From JBBSJT01 sp041691015 (GTDB taxonomy: Bacteria; Chlamydiota; Chlamydiia; Chlamydiales; Parachlamydiaceae), in NCBI GenBank assembly GCA_041691015.1, contig JBEPVN010000053.1, positions 1 to 15,821 on the forward strand: DNA of 15,821 bases, given 5' to 3'. The first letter of the stretch is position 1, and every line of letters begins with the position of its first letter. The position numbers and the translations under genes are program-made. Shown piece after piece: positions 7,793 to 13,763 of the stretch. The notes beneath the pieces were generated by a model. It saw only the letters and a list, made by a program, of their open reading frames with translations, did not search any database and was not told where the DNA came from.

Positions 7793-7893
7793 TGCTTCAT
7801 CCTTAAAAAATAGTTAATAGTCTCTATTGTAAATAAATGACGATTTATTTAGAATACGGCTATAAGTAAACATTTCGTAACTTTTGGTTAACA
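7793..7893. promoter_or_regulatory. Divergent control region between efflux gene and LysR regulator, with two dyads
   Basis: Two perfect inverted repeats lie between the starts: AATAG-TCT-CTATT (7816-7828) and AAATAAA-TGACGA-TTTATTT (7831-7850). LysR-type regulators bind AT-rich dyads (T-N11-A class) between divergent genes, so both are candidate binding sites. The second is the longer. No experimental footprint is implied. Confidence 0.5.
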
Positions 7894-8772
7894 ATGCAAA
7901 ACCTCTCTCAATTGAAAACATTTGTTCTCACATCAAAACTTGGCAGCCTAGCAGCTGTTGCTCGAACCTTAAAGATTTCACCTGCAGCAGTAAGCAAACA
8001 GCTCACAAAACTTGAAGACGAACTTGGAATCCAGCTTTTAATCCGTACAACAAGACGGCTTCAGCTTACAGAGATCGGAATGAATTATTACCAACAGGCC
8101 TTAAGAATTATGGAAGAAGTTGATGCTGCCTCTACCTTGATTTCCGAGGGGAAAGCTGTTCCATTCGGAAACTTAAAAATTGTCAGCGGTAGGCATTTTG
8201 CTGCCTCATATATTGTCCCTCATATAAAAGAATTTCTCCTGAAATATCCTCAAATAGAATTGAATCTTGAGCTTGCAGAACGAATTCCTGATTTAAATTT
8301 AGAGGGAATTGATGTGTTGATTGGCATGAGCATTTCTGCAAACGAAGAAGCCATCCAAAAAAGAATTGCCACGACCTCCTATTCTTTTTGCGCATCGCCT
8401 GAATATTTAAAACTATTTGGAATACCTAAAAAACCAGAAGATCTAAAAAATCACCGATACATTACTCATAGCATGAGAAAGCCGGATGACGAATTGCAGT
8501 TTGATGGAAAAGGAACTATTGCACTTACTCCTTATATCAGAGTAAACGATTCGCAAACTATGCTGGATTTTGCTCTCGAGGGTTTGGGGATTGTCAAACT
8601 TCATCGCTATGTGGTGAAAAAACATCTGGAAGATGGCTCATTGCAAGAAATATTGGCTTCGTATAACAAAAATGAAATCCCTATTTATGTGGCATATCCT
8701 GAGCGCCGTTTTATTGCTTCAAAAGTGCGTTGTTTTATTGATTTTATTATTGAAAAAATCGATTCGGATTGA
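7894..8772 (+). CDS. LysR-type transcriptional regulator
   Basis: The 292-residue protein has the usual LysR length. A winged helix-turn-helix fills residues 1-60 (LKTFVLTSKLGSLAAVARTL, then KISPAAVSKQLTKLEDELG and LLIRTTRRLQLTEIG), followed by a linker helix and a two-lobed effector-binding domain from about residue 90 (FGNLKIVSGRHFAASYIVPH onward). It probably senses a small molecule and controls the divergent Bcr/CflA efflux gene and itself; this is inferred from gene arrangement. The ATG at 7894 has no recognisable ribosome binding site, but the conserved N-terminal domain begins immediately, so no later start is possible. The nearest downstream gene is convergent. Confidence 0.93.
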   Translation: MQNLSQLKTFVLTSKLGSLAAVARTLKISPAAVSKQLTKLEDELGIQLLIRTTRRLQLTEIGMNYYQQALRIMEEVDAASTLISEGKAVPFGNLKIVSGRHFAASYIVPHIKEFLLKYPQIELNLELAERIPDLNLEGIDVLIGMSISANEEAIQKRIATTSYSFCASPEYLKLFGIPKKPEDLKNHRYITHSMRKPDDELQFDGKGTIALTPYIRVNDSQTMLDFALEGLGIVKLHRYVVKKHLEDGSLQEILASYNKNEIPIYVAYPERRFIASKVRCFIDFIIEKIDSD

Positions 8773-8787
8773 CTACATCACAATAAC

Positions 8788-9090
8788 TCACAATTTTAGT
8801 AAGCGCCGTGCAGTTAACCCTGTTCCAATAATAGCCGAAACTACCATCAAGCGACTTAAATCCCGTACAGCCTGTTGTAAAGCGGTCTTACCTAATTCTT
8901 TATGAAGTACATACTGTTTTGGTGATAAAAAAGGGCATGCAAGAAGTTGACCTACACCAATAATAATATTAAGAATACCTTTAAATTCGCTTACACCTAT
9001 GACATAAGGTCTTGGCTGTCTAATTTCCCTTGCAAATTGACGAAATTTTGCTAGATAGCCGTTTGAATTATCTGTGACGATAGAACTCAT
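8788..9090 (-). CDS. Small membrane protein of unknown function
   Basis: This 100-residue frame was judged real because its ATG at 9090 is preceded by a strong GGAGAG ribosome binding site and because it does not overlap its neighbours. The product has a polar N-terminus with several Arg/Lys, a hydrophobic stretch at about residues 39-55 (GILNIIIGVGQLLACPFL) and a second near residues 80-95 (LMVVSAIIGTGL), so it probably spans the membrane twice. It ends in TARRLLKL. No family was recognised. Its size and hydrophobic pair recall the many small membrane proteins of chlamydia-like bacteria, but no function can be given. It converges on the LysR gene, with 15 bp between the stops. Confidence 0.6.
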   Translation of the reverse strand: MSSIVTDNSNGYLAKFRQFAREIRQPRPYVIGVSEFKGILNIIIGVGQLLACPFLSPKQYVLHKELGKTALQQAVRDLSRLMVVSAIIGTGLTARRLLKL

Positions 9091-9225
9091 AATCTCTCCG
9101 ATTTTAAAAATTAATAATTTATAAAATTAGTATTAAAATCAACATAAAAAATGACTCAAGCTTTCGCGTAAGGCTAAAAAAAGCGCTTATTCTTAATGTC
9201 CGATGTGAATTATATATTGAACTTC

Positions 9226-9253
9226 TTGCGTTATTAAAATTTTCCTGTATAAT
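9226..9253 (+). promoter_or_regulatory. Putative sigma70-type promoter for the CPBP protease gene
   Basis: TTGCGT (9226-9231) and a perfect TATAAT (9248-9253) are 16 bp apart, upstream of the CPBP reading frame. The predicted leader is about 125 nt long. The same -35 hexamer occurs in the predicted promoter of the J-domain gene. Confidence 0.5.
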
Positions 9254-9384
9254 AAGCCTTCTCTTAGTGATGAGAACGACCGTAGAAAAAATATCCCGTG
9301 CAATAAAACAACTGATTGTACCATCAAAAAGATTAAAATCCAAAAGTCATGTTTGCATGGCTCTATTAATTCAAGGAGTCCTCT

Positions 9385-10044
9385 ATTACTGCTATAACCA
9401 GTCAAAGACCAAACACCGCTTCATGCTCTACTGTTGAATCATTCGGTACATGGATTGGAAAGAAAATCACATCAAATCCGAAGGGAATAGATTTCATCGC
9501 ACAAGCAATAGTAAGCTTTATACGTGGATTTTTTTGTTTTCCAATTGTTTTACTTTGTAATAGAGCTATAAGACGTTTTGTTATGAGCGGCAACGAAATA
9601 AAAGTGGCAGATATGATATGCCCTGAAGCATTAATGAAGGAAGTTGCTACCTTTTCGTTGGCAAGAAGAAATTTAGCTTTTTTTGCTGCCCTACCTGCTT
9701 TCATAGTGATTATAATACCCACTACAGAGGAGTTTATCTTCAGATACCTCCTACAAGAGACTTTTCTAAAGAAAAAAATACTTAAGTTTTTAGAATTTAA
9801 GAATCCTGAAGTAGCAGAATTTTGGAATTCTAAAAAAGGCGCATGCATTCGTGTGGTTATGTCGACATTAGCCTTCGCACTTGCTCATAAAAAACCATTA
9901 AAAATAATCCCATTGAGCTTTGCGGCATCTGTTCTTCAAGAAAAATATGGTATTGTTGCCGCAACTTCGCTGCACTGTACAAATAACTTTTGTAGCTATA
10001 TAGAATTGATTCCATTTTTTCGTCGTTGCTATTTGCCCTCATAA
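9385..10044 (+). CDS. CPBP-family intramembrane metalloprotease, probable ATT start
   Basis: The motifs of the CPBP (CAAX-processing/bacteriocin-protection) family are present: EEFIFR (EExxxR, E115, E116, R120), FALAH (H168) and HCTNN (H197, N201), numbered from the ATT. They lie in hydrophobic helices and should bind the catalytic zinc. The first in-frame ATG is at 9583 and would give 153 residues. The frame is open upstream to 9370 with no ATG, GTG or TTG, and a full AAGGAG (9373-9378) lies six bases before an ATT at 9385, giving 219 residues. The extra part holds a polar N-terminus and one more hydrophobic segment (FIRGFFCFPIVLLC), which suits the fold. Substrate and role are unknown. If ATT is not used, the gene is N-terminally shortened or decayed. 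Confidence 0.7.
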   Translation: MTAITSQRPNTASCSTVESFGTWIGKKITSNPKGIDFIAQAIVSFIRGFFCFPIVLLCNRAIRRFVMSGNEIKVADMICPEALMKEVATFSLARRNLAFFAALPAFIVIIIPTTEEFIFRYLLQETFLKKKILKFLEFKNPEVAEFWNSKKGACIRVVMSTLAFALAHKKPLKIIPLSFAASVLQEKYGIVAATSLHCTNNFCSYIELIPFFRRCYLPS

Positions 10045-10057
10045 AAATAATAACTTC

Positions 10058-10088
10058 TGTCATGACAACTTTTATGGTTGACCATAAA
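10058..10088. promoter_or_regulatory. Two perfect palindromes upstream of the collagen-like gene
   Basis: TGTCATGACA (10058-10067) and TTTATGGT-TG-ACCATAAA (10071-10088) are both perfect dyads, with centres 17 bp apart, between the CPBP gene and the collagen-like gene. They are candidate operator sites for the downstream gene. The second could also serve as a weak terminator of the CPBP transcript, but no T-run follows it. Confidence 0.45.
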
Positions 10089-10143
10089 TATAGATTTAAA
10101 TTAAAACGTGAATTTTAAATAAATTTTCTACAAGGATTATCTT

Positions 10144-10968
10144 ATGATCTCACGTTTGTTCCTTTACCTTATAGTAGGAGCCCTGCCTATCACCTCAATT
10201 CAAGCAGATTTGAGTGTTGAAAATCTTCAAAATCAGTCAGAAGGATTTTCTTTTGCAGATAAAGAGGCATCCTGCAATGACTGCGGCGCAAGGCGCGGTC
10301 AAAGAGGCCCTACAGGGTCTACCGGAGCTACCGGCCTTGTCGGTCCGACAGGATCTTCAGGAGGTCTGCTAGGACCTACCGGCATTACAGGAATTACTGG
10401 AACAACAGGAGTTACTGGAACAACAGGCATTACTGGAACAACAGGCGTTACTGGAACAGGCGTTACTGGAACAACAGGCGTTACTGGAACAACAGGCGTT
10501 ACTGGAACAACAGGCGTTACTGGAGTAACTGGTAATGTTGGAGGAATTATCGGTTTTGCTGATTTTTTTGCTCTGATGCCACCAGATAATGCAGCAACAG
10601 TTGCCGTGGGATCGGCTGTAGATTTTCCTCAAAATGGCCCCTCAGATGGAGCTATAATCACTCGCCTAACAGCAGACACGTTTAATCTACTTAATATTGG
10701 TACCTATGAAATTAATTGGCAAGTAAGTGTAGATGAAGCTGGACAGTTAATGATTCGGTTAAATGGAGTTGAACAGGCGCCGACTGTAGTTGGACGAGCA
10801 ACAGGAACAAGTCAAATTGTCGGTCTTTGTTTAATTGAAACATCCAGCATTAACAATGTTTTAGAAATTATTAATCCCTCAGGGAACAGCACTGCTCTAA
10901 CTATTACGCCACTTGCTGGTGGAACACACTCTGTTTCAGCACATTTAGTTATAAAGCAAATTCAGTAA
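10144..10968 (+). CDS. Exported collagen-like protein with BclA/C1q-like C-terminal domain
   Basis: The 274-residue protein starts with a signal peptide (to about A21) and a short region with CNDC (Cys 44 and 47). Residues 52-133 are Gly-X-Y triplets, at first varied (GPTGSTGATG) and then nearly pure GTT/GVT/GIT. This should form a collagen-type triple helix rich in Thr, a possible glycosylation site. The C-terminal 140 residues (from FADFFALMPPDNA, through GTYEINWQVSVDEAGQLMI, to SAHLVIKQIQ) resemble the TNF/C1q-like trimerising domain of BclA-type exosporium proteins. Together this describes a trimeric stalk-and-head surface fibre. The ATG is preceded by AAGGAT. It lies 43 bp before the MOMP-like gene on the same strand, so the two may be co-transcribed. 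A surface or host-contact role is inference. Confidence 0.88.
   Translation: MISRLFLYLIVGALPITSIQADLSVENLQNQSEGFSFADKEASCNDCGARRGQRGPTGSTGATGLVGPTGSSGGLLGPTGITGITGTTGVTGTTGITGTTGVTGTGVTGTTGVTGTTGVTGTTGVTGVTGNVGGIIGFADFFALMPPDNAATVAVGSAVDFPQNGPSDGAIITRLTADTFNLLNIGTYEINWQVSVDEAGQLMIRLNGVEQAPTVVGRATGTSQIVGLCLIETSSINNVLEIINPSGNSTALTITPLAGGTHSVSAHLVIKQIQ
10399..10521 (+). repeat. 18-bp tandem repeat coding for collagen triplets
   Basis: Seven units of the type ggaacaacaggcgttact run head to tail: 10399-10416, 10417-10434, 10435-10452, 10453-10467, 10468-10485, 10486-10503 and 10504-10521. The fourth has lost 3 bp and is 15 bp long, which removes one residue and breaks the Gly-X-Y register locally. 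Units five to seven are identical. The array is a typical site for slippage, so the stalk length may vary. Confidence 0.95.
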
Positions 10969-11011
10969 CATCGGTAAATTTAAAAATGGGCCTTTATATA
11001 GGAAAATACAT

Positions 11012-11962
11012 ATGACATATTCTTTCAAAAAAAATTATGCAATCCTAATGGGTTTGCTAATGTTGCTATCTGTAACTAGTATGAGTTATGCTAGTTATGA
11101 TAATTTATCCAATCCGAGTTCTTCAGTTCTTTGTGATGAGCTTCAAAGTGATTCTATTTGCTGCGAACCCGCATGCTGTACACCTTGCGGTGATTGGATT
11201 GTAACCGCTGATTTTTTATATTGGAGAGCCCTTCAAAATGGGCTTGAATGCGGATGTGCCCCTGAAATAAAAGATAACTGGGGCCCTGGCTATCGTATCG
11301 GTTTGGAATATGATACGGCTTGTAATGAGTGGAATATCGGCACTTATTGGACTCATTTTCATAATGATTATAAACACAAAAGACATGAAGACAATTTTAC
11401 ACATTGGAATTTAAAATACGATACAATCGACGTTTTAGTCGGTTATGATATATCCAATAATTCTTGTTTTAACTACGCACCCTATATTGGTTTACGTGGA
11501 GCGCGAGTAAATGAGACCCTAAAAGCTCATTTTGATGATTGCAATTGCTATAGCACTCTTGCGACCTCTGAAACAGATCAAAATCATAAACAGAAGTTTT
11601 ATGGAATTGGTCCTACAATCGGTATCAATGCTGATTATAGTCTTGGATGCGGCTTTAGTCTGTATGGAAGTGTTGGGGCTGGTATGTTGTATGGAAACTT
11701 TAAGATAAATGTTCATGATTTTGAAACGATTCCTGATCCGACAGATGACGGCGCTTGCTGTGTCAATAAAAGCATTCATGCATGTCAAGCCTTTATCGAT
11801 CTTGCCTTAGGCGTCGAATGGGAACACTGTTTTTGCAATAACATGGAGCTCACCACAAGGCTTGGTGTAGAACATCACAGATATTTTAATCAAAATCGGA
11901 TCGGAGGTTATGGTGATCTGATTTTTGATGGTGTTACGCTCTCTTTTGGACTTAAGTTCTAA
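11012..11962 (+). CDS. Cys-rich MOMP-like beta-barrel outer-membrane protein
   Basis: The 316-residue protein has a signal peptide (to about A27) and a cysteine cluster at residues 41-59 (including CCEPACCTPC). The section DWIVTADFLYWRALQNGLEC begins the barrel and is typical of the Legionella-MOMP/Lpg1974 family, which is expanded in Waddlia, Parachlamydia and Simkania. Alternating aromatic and polar strands continue to a C-terminal LSFGLKF, where the final Phe is the usual signal for outer-membrane insertion. There are 18 Cys in total. In Chlamydiota, disulfide cross-linking of such proteins replaces a thick peptidoglycan layer (family knowledge). It is probably a porin or structural protein. 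The start has an AGGA ribosome binding site. A strong hairpin follows the stop. Confidence 0.85.
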   Translation: MTYSFKKNYAILMGLLMLLSVTSMSYASYDNLSNPSSSVLCDELQSDSICCEPACCTPCGDWIVTADFLYWRALQNGLECGCAPEIKDNWGPGYRIGLEYDTACNEWNIGTYWTHFHNDYKHKRHEDNFTHWNLKYDTIDVLVGYDISNNSCFNYAPYIGLRGARVNETLKAHFDDCNCYSTLATSETDQNHKQKFYGIGPTIGINADYSLGCGFSLYGSVGAGMLYGNFKINVHDFETIPDPTDDGACCVNKSIHACQAFIDLALGVEWEHCFCNNMELTTRLGVEHHRYFNQNRIGGYGDLIFDGVTLSFGLKF

Positions 11963-11987
11963 TTAAAACTTGCGAGGAATAACAATT

Positions 11988-12024
11988 GTGATTACTCCTT
12001 GGCTGATGCCAAAGGAGTAATCAC
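11988..12024 (+). terminator. Strong intrinsic terminator after the MOMP-like gene
   Basis: GTGATTACTCCTT (11988-12000) and AAGGAGTAATCAC (12012-12024) form a perfect 13-bp stem. The 11-nt loop contains a further GGC/GCC pairing. CTTAATATTTT follows on the plus strand. It lies 26 bp after the barrel gene and 18 bp from the stop of the convergent J-domain gene, so it may act on both. Confidence 0.85.
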
Positions 12025-12041
12025 CTTAATATTTTCAAAAA

Positions 12042-13052
12042 TTATTTGATTTGAGTTTCTTTTAAATAAATTTCTAAAAGAGCTTTAACATTGTTTAAAC
12101 ATTTCATTAAATCTACAGATTCGCTGGATTGAGAATTATGGTCAGGGTGTAGAACAACAGCAAATTTTTTATAAGAAGTATTTAATTGCTCTAGATTAAA
12201 ATCGTTTTCCAATCCCATCAGGGTAAAAGGGTTTATTTTATCAACAATATAAGATTTAAAACGCCTGTAATCAGAAGATGGATGAGTATTCCCGGCGTTA
12301 AAATTAAACTTCTCTAAATCGGAATCCCACAAATCAAAAAGAGTTCTATCATTCTCATTATCCTCTACGTGAGGTAGTTCAAAACTTTGTTCCTTATTAG
12401 ATTTGTATTCATGCCATTTCTGCTGCCAAGAATTATATAAATCATTCATCGATTTTTGATGCTTAATTTTTTCTTGACGAAACGGGTCGTTAAAACAAAT
12501 GCCGTTATTATCAGTCAGTTTATATGTACTGTAGATAGTGTAGGGTTTGGTTCCTAAAGTATTTTTAAGTTTTGCATATAGGAAAAGCCCCGATAAATTA
12601 AACCCGGCAAAACCTAGTAGAATCAATTCTTTTTTGCTGGAATAGCTTGGATTTGAAGTAAACTTGCAAGCAAAATCAAGTCCGAACAATCCTGCCTGAA
12701 TAACCGAAAGCGCAACGATATTTGCGGTCATTATAGAAAAGTGCTGTGTCACTGAAGTAATGATTTTTTCTTTTAAATGAAGATTCTCATTTGATTTATT
12801 GTATATTAAGAAAATTTTTTGACCTAAAATATGAACCGCATCACCAAGTAAACTGATAGGCGTTAAACAAAAAGCTATCGGAGTATAAATGCTTATTCCT
12901 CCGACTAAAATCAGAGTTTTAGCAAGGAGTTGTAATCCTGATGTAGAATCCTTTTTAATTTCACAAACATCTTTATTAAGCTCATGTAAATAAATAAAAG
13001 GTTTTTCTATATTTTGATAAAAAGATGTAAAATTTTGAGAAAAAATAGTCAT
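12042..13052 (-). CDS. Membrane protein with C-terminal J domain
   Basis: The product has 336 residues from the ATG at 13052, which has a GGATA element upstream; an in-frame ATG at 13094 would add 14 unlikely residues and would lie inside the predicted promoter. Hydrophobic segments lie at about residues 43-70, 105-130 and 142-162. A charged middle region follows (about 185-270). Residues 274-330 form a J domain: NPFTLMGLENDFNLEQLNTS, then YKKFAVVLHPDHN with the invariant HPD at 302-304, and a last helix. J domains call DnaK/Hsp70 to a site, and here the domain is tethered to a membrane at its C-terminal end, unlike standard DnaJ. It has no Gly/Phe or zinc-finger part. In an intracellular bacterium it could recruit bacterial DnaK or, if inserted in a host membrane, host Hsp70; that is inference. 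Confidence 0.78.
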   Translation of the reverse strand: MTIFSQNFTSFYQNIEKPFIYLHELNKDVCEIKKDSTSGLQLLAKTLILVGGISIYTPIAFCLTPISLLGDAVHILGQKIFLIYNKSNENLHLKEKIITSVTQHFSIMTANIVALSVIQAGLFGLDFACKFTSNPSYSSKKELILLGFAGFNLSGLFLYAKLKNTLGTKPYTIYSTYKLTDNNGICFNDPFRQEKIKHQKSMNDLYNSWQQKWHEYKSNKEQSFELPHVEDNENDRTLFDLWDSDLEKFNFNAGNTHPSSDYRRFKSYIVDKINPFTLMGLENDFNLEQLNTSYKKFAVVLHPDHNSQSSESVDLMKCLNNVKALLEIYLKETQIK

Positions 13053-13084
13053 AAAATATCCATAATTATATATATATGTGCAAC

Positions 13085-13121
13085 ATAATAACATATAAAT
13101 GAATAATACGCAAGTATTATT
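13085..13121 (-). promoter_or_regulatory. Putative promoter of the J-domain gene with a dyad over the -35
   Basis: On the minus strand TTGCGT (13108-13113) and TATTAT (13085-13090) are 17 bp apart and about 33 bp before the chosen ATG. A perfect inverted repeat AATAATAC-GCAA-GTATTATT (13102-13121) covers the -35 hexamer. A protein bound there would block RNA polymerase, so it may be an operator. Confidence 0.5.
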
Positions 13122-13536
13122 AATATAATATTAATTATACATTATTCATAGAATTATATATTTTTATTTCCAAAAAAAATGAAAGTAGAAAATTTCAATA
13201 AAAACTAAAAGCAACCCAAACAAAAATCCATTCAATAGTGAAGAATGAATCAAAAAAGAGGTATGTCAGGTTTTTAAACCCATCATACCCAAAAATTCAG
13301 GGTTAAAAACTGTCATACTGTCAAACTTAGAATCCCTGTATGATAAAGCCAATTTGCTCCCTATAGAGATTTTTAACGATTACGCGAAGCCAAATTTTAG
13401 TCGATTGCAAAAAATACTGCTAATAAGACTTATCAACATTATCTGGACTTTGAAGTTAAGAGGTGCTACTTATAGGACAATGATAAACAAAATTAATGGA
13501 AATATCCCATAACATAAGGTTTTTAAAAGTAAAATA
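13122..13536. other. AT-rich region without a recognisable gene, probably decayed
   Basis: No gene was recognised. An imperfect inverted repeat is formed by 13261-13281 (GTATGTCAGG onward) and 13300-13318 (GGGTTAAAAACTGTCATAC). One plus-strand frame is open for 87 codons (13249-13512). It has no ATG near its beginning and no ribosome binding site, and it includes YDKANLLPIEIFND. This may be a gene remnant or chance. The position between a truncated dehydrogenase and an intact gene favours decay. Confidence 0.35.
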
Positions 13537-13753
13537 ATGAAAGCGCTTGTATATCATGGACTTGGAAAAATTAATCTTGAAGATAAACCCCATCCTAAAA
13601 TAAAAGATCCAACTGACTGCATAGTGAAAATAACGACTACAACCATTTGTGGAACAGATCTTCATATTATTAAAAGATGTTTTAAAAGCTTATGCAATAT
13701 TTGCTAATGCGGCAAATCAACTTACTTTGAAAGTCATTTTAAAAAACAGGTGA
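13537..13753 (+). pseudogene. Zinc-dependent alcohol dehydrogenase remnant with large internal deletion
   Basis: From an ATG at 13537 the frame reads MKALVYHGLGKINLEDKPHP, then VKITTTTICGTDLHII. This is the N-terminus of a zinc-dependent medium-chain alcohol dehydrogenase, including the C-G-T-D-x-H catalytic zinc motif. About 45 codons in, near 13670, the sequence shifts frame and continues as DVLKAYAIFANAANQLTLKV and ILKNR, ending in TGA at 13751. That matches the C-terminal end of the same family. Members have about 340-350 residues, so roughly 270-280 codons are missing between the two pieces, and the fusion is out of frame. No cofactor-binding domain remains, so the product cannot be an active enzyme. 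The metal ATPase starts 10 bp after the stop, which suggests the two were once in one operon. Confidence 0.85.
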
Positions 13754-13763
13754 AAGTGTTGCT

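Noticed and set aside
9270..9437. Plus-strand frame of 55 codons (ATG at 9270) leading into the CPBP gene
   Set aside because: It has no ribosome binding site and no recognisable motif, is in a different frame and overlaps the ATT start. A leader peptide remains possible but unsupported.
9402..9848. Minus-strand frame of 148 residues over the CPBP gene
   Set aside because: The plus strand codes for three CPBP motifs in the right order; the antisense product shows no recognisable motif.
10369..10632. Minus-strand frame rich in SSNACC repeats, opposite the collagen region
   Set aside because: It is the antisense of the Gly-X-Y repeat array. The repeats keep all frames open, and there is no signal peptide or ribosome binding site.
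13456..13665. Minus-strand frame of 69 residues across the dehydrogenase remnant
   Set aside because: The opposite strand reads clear dehydrogenase N-terminal sequence with the CGTD zinc motif; the antisense frame shows nothing.
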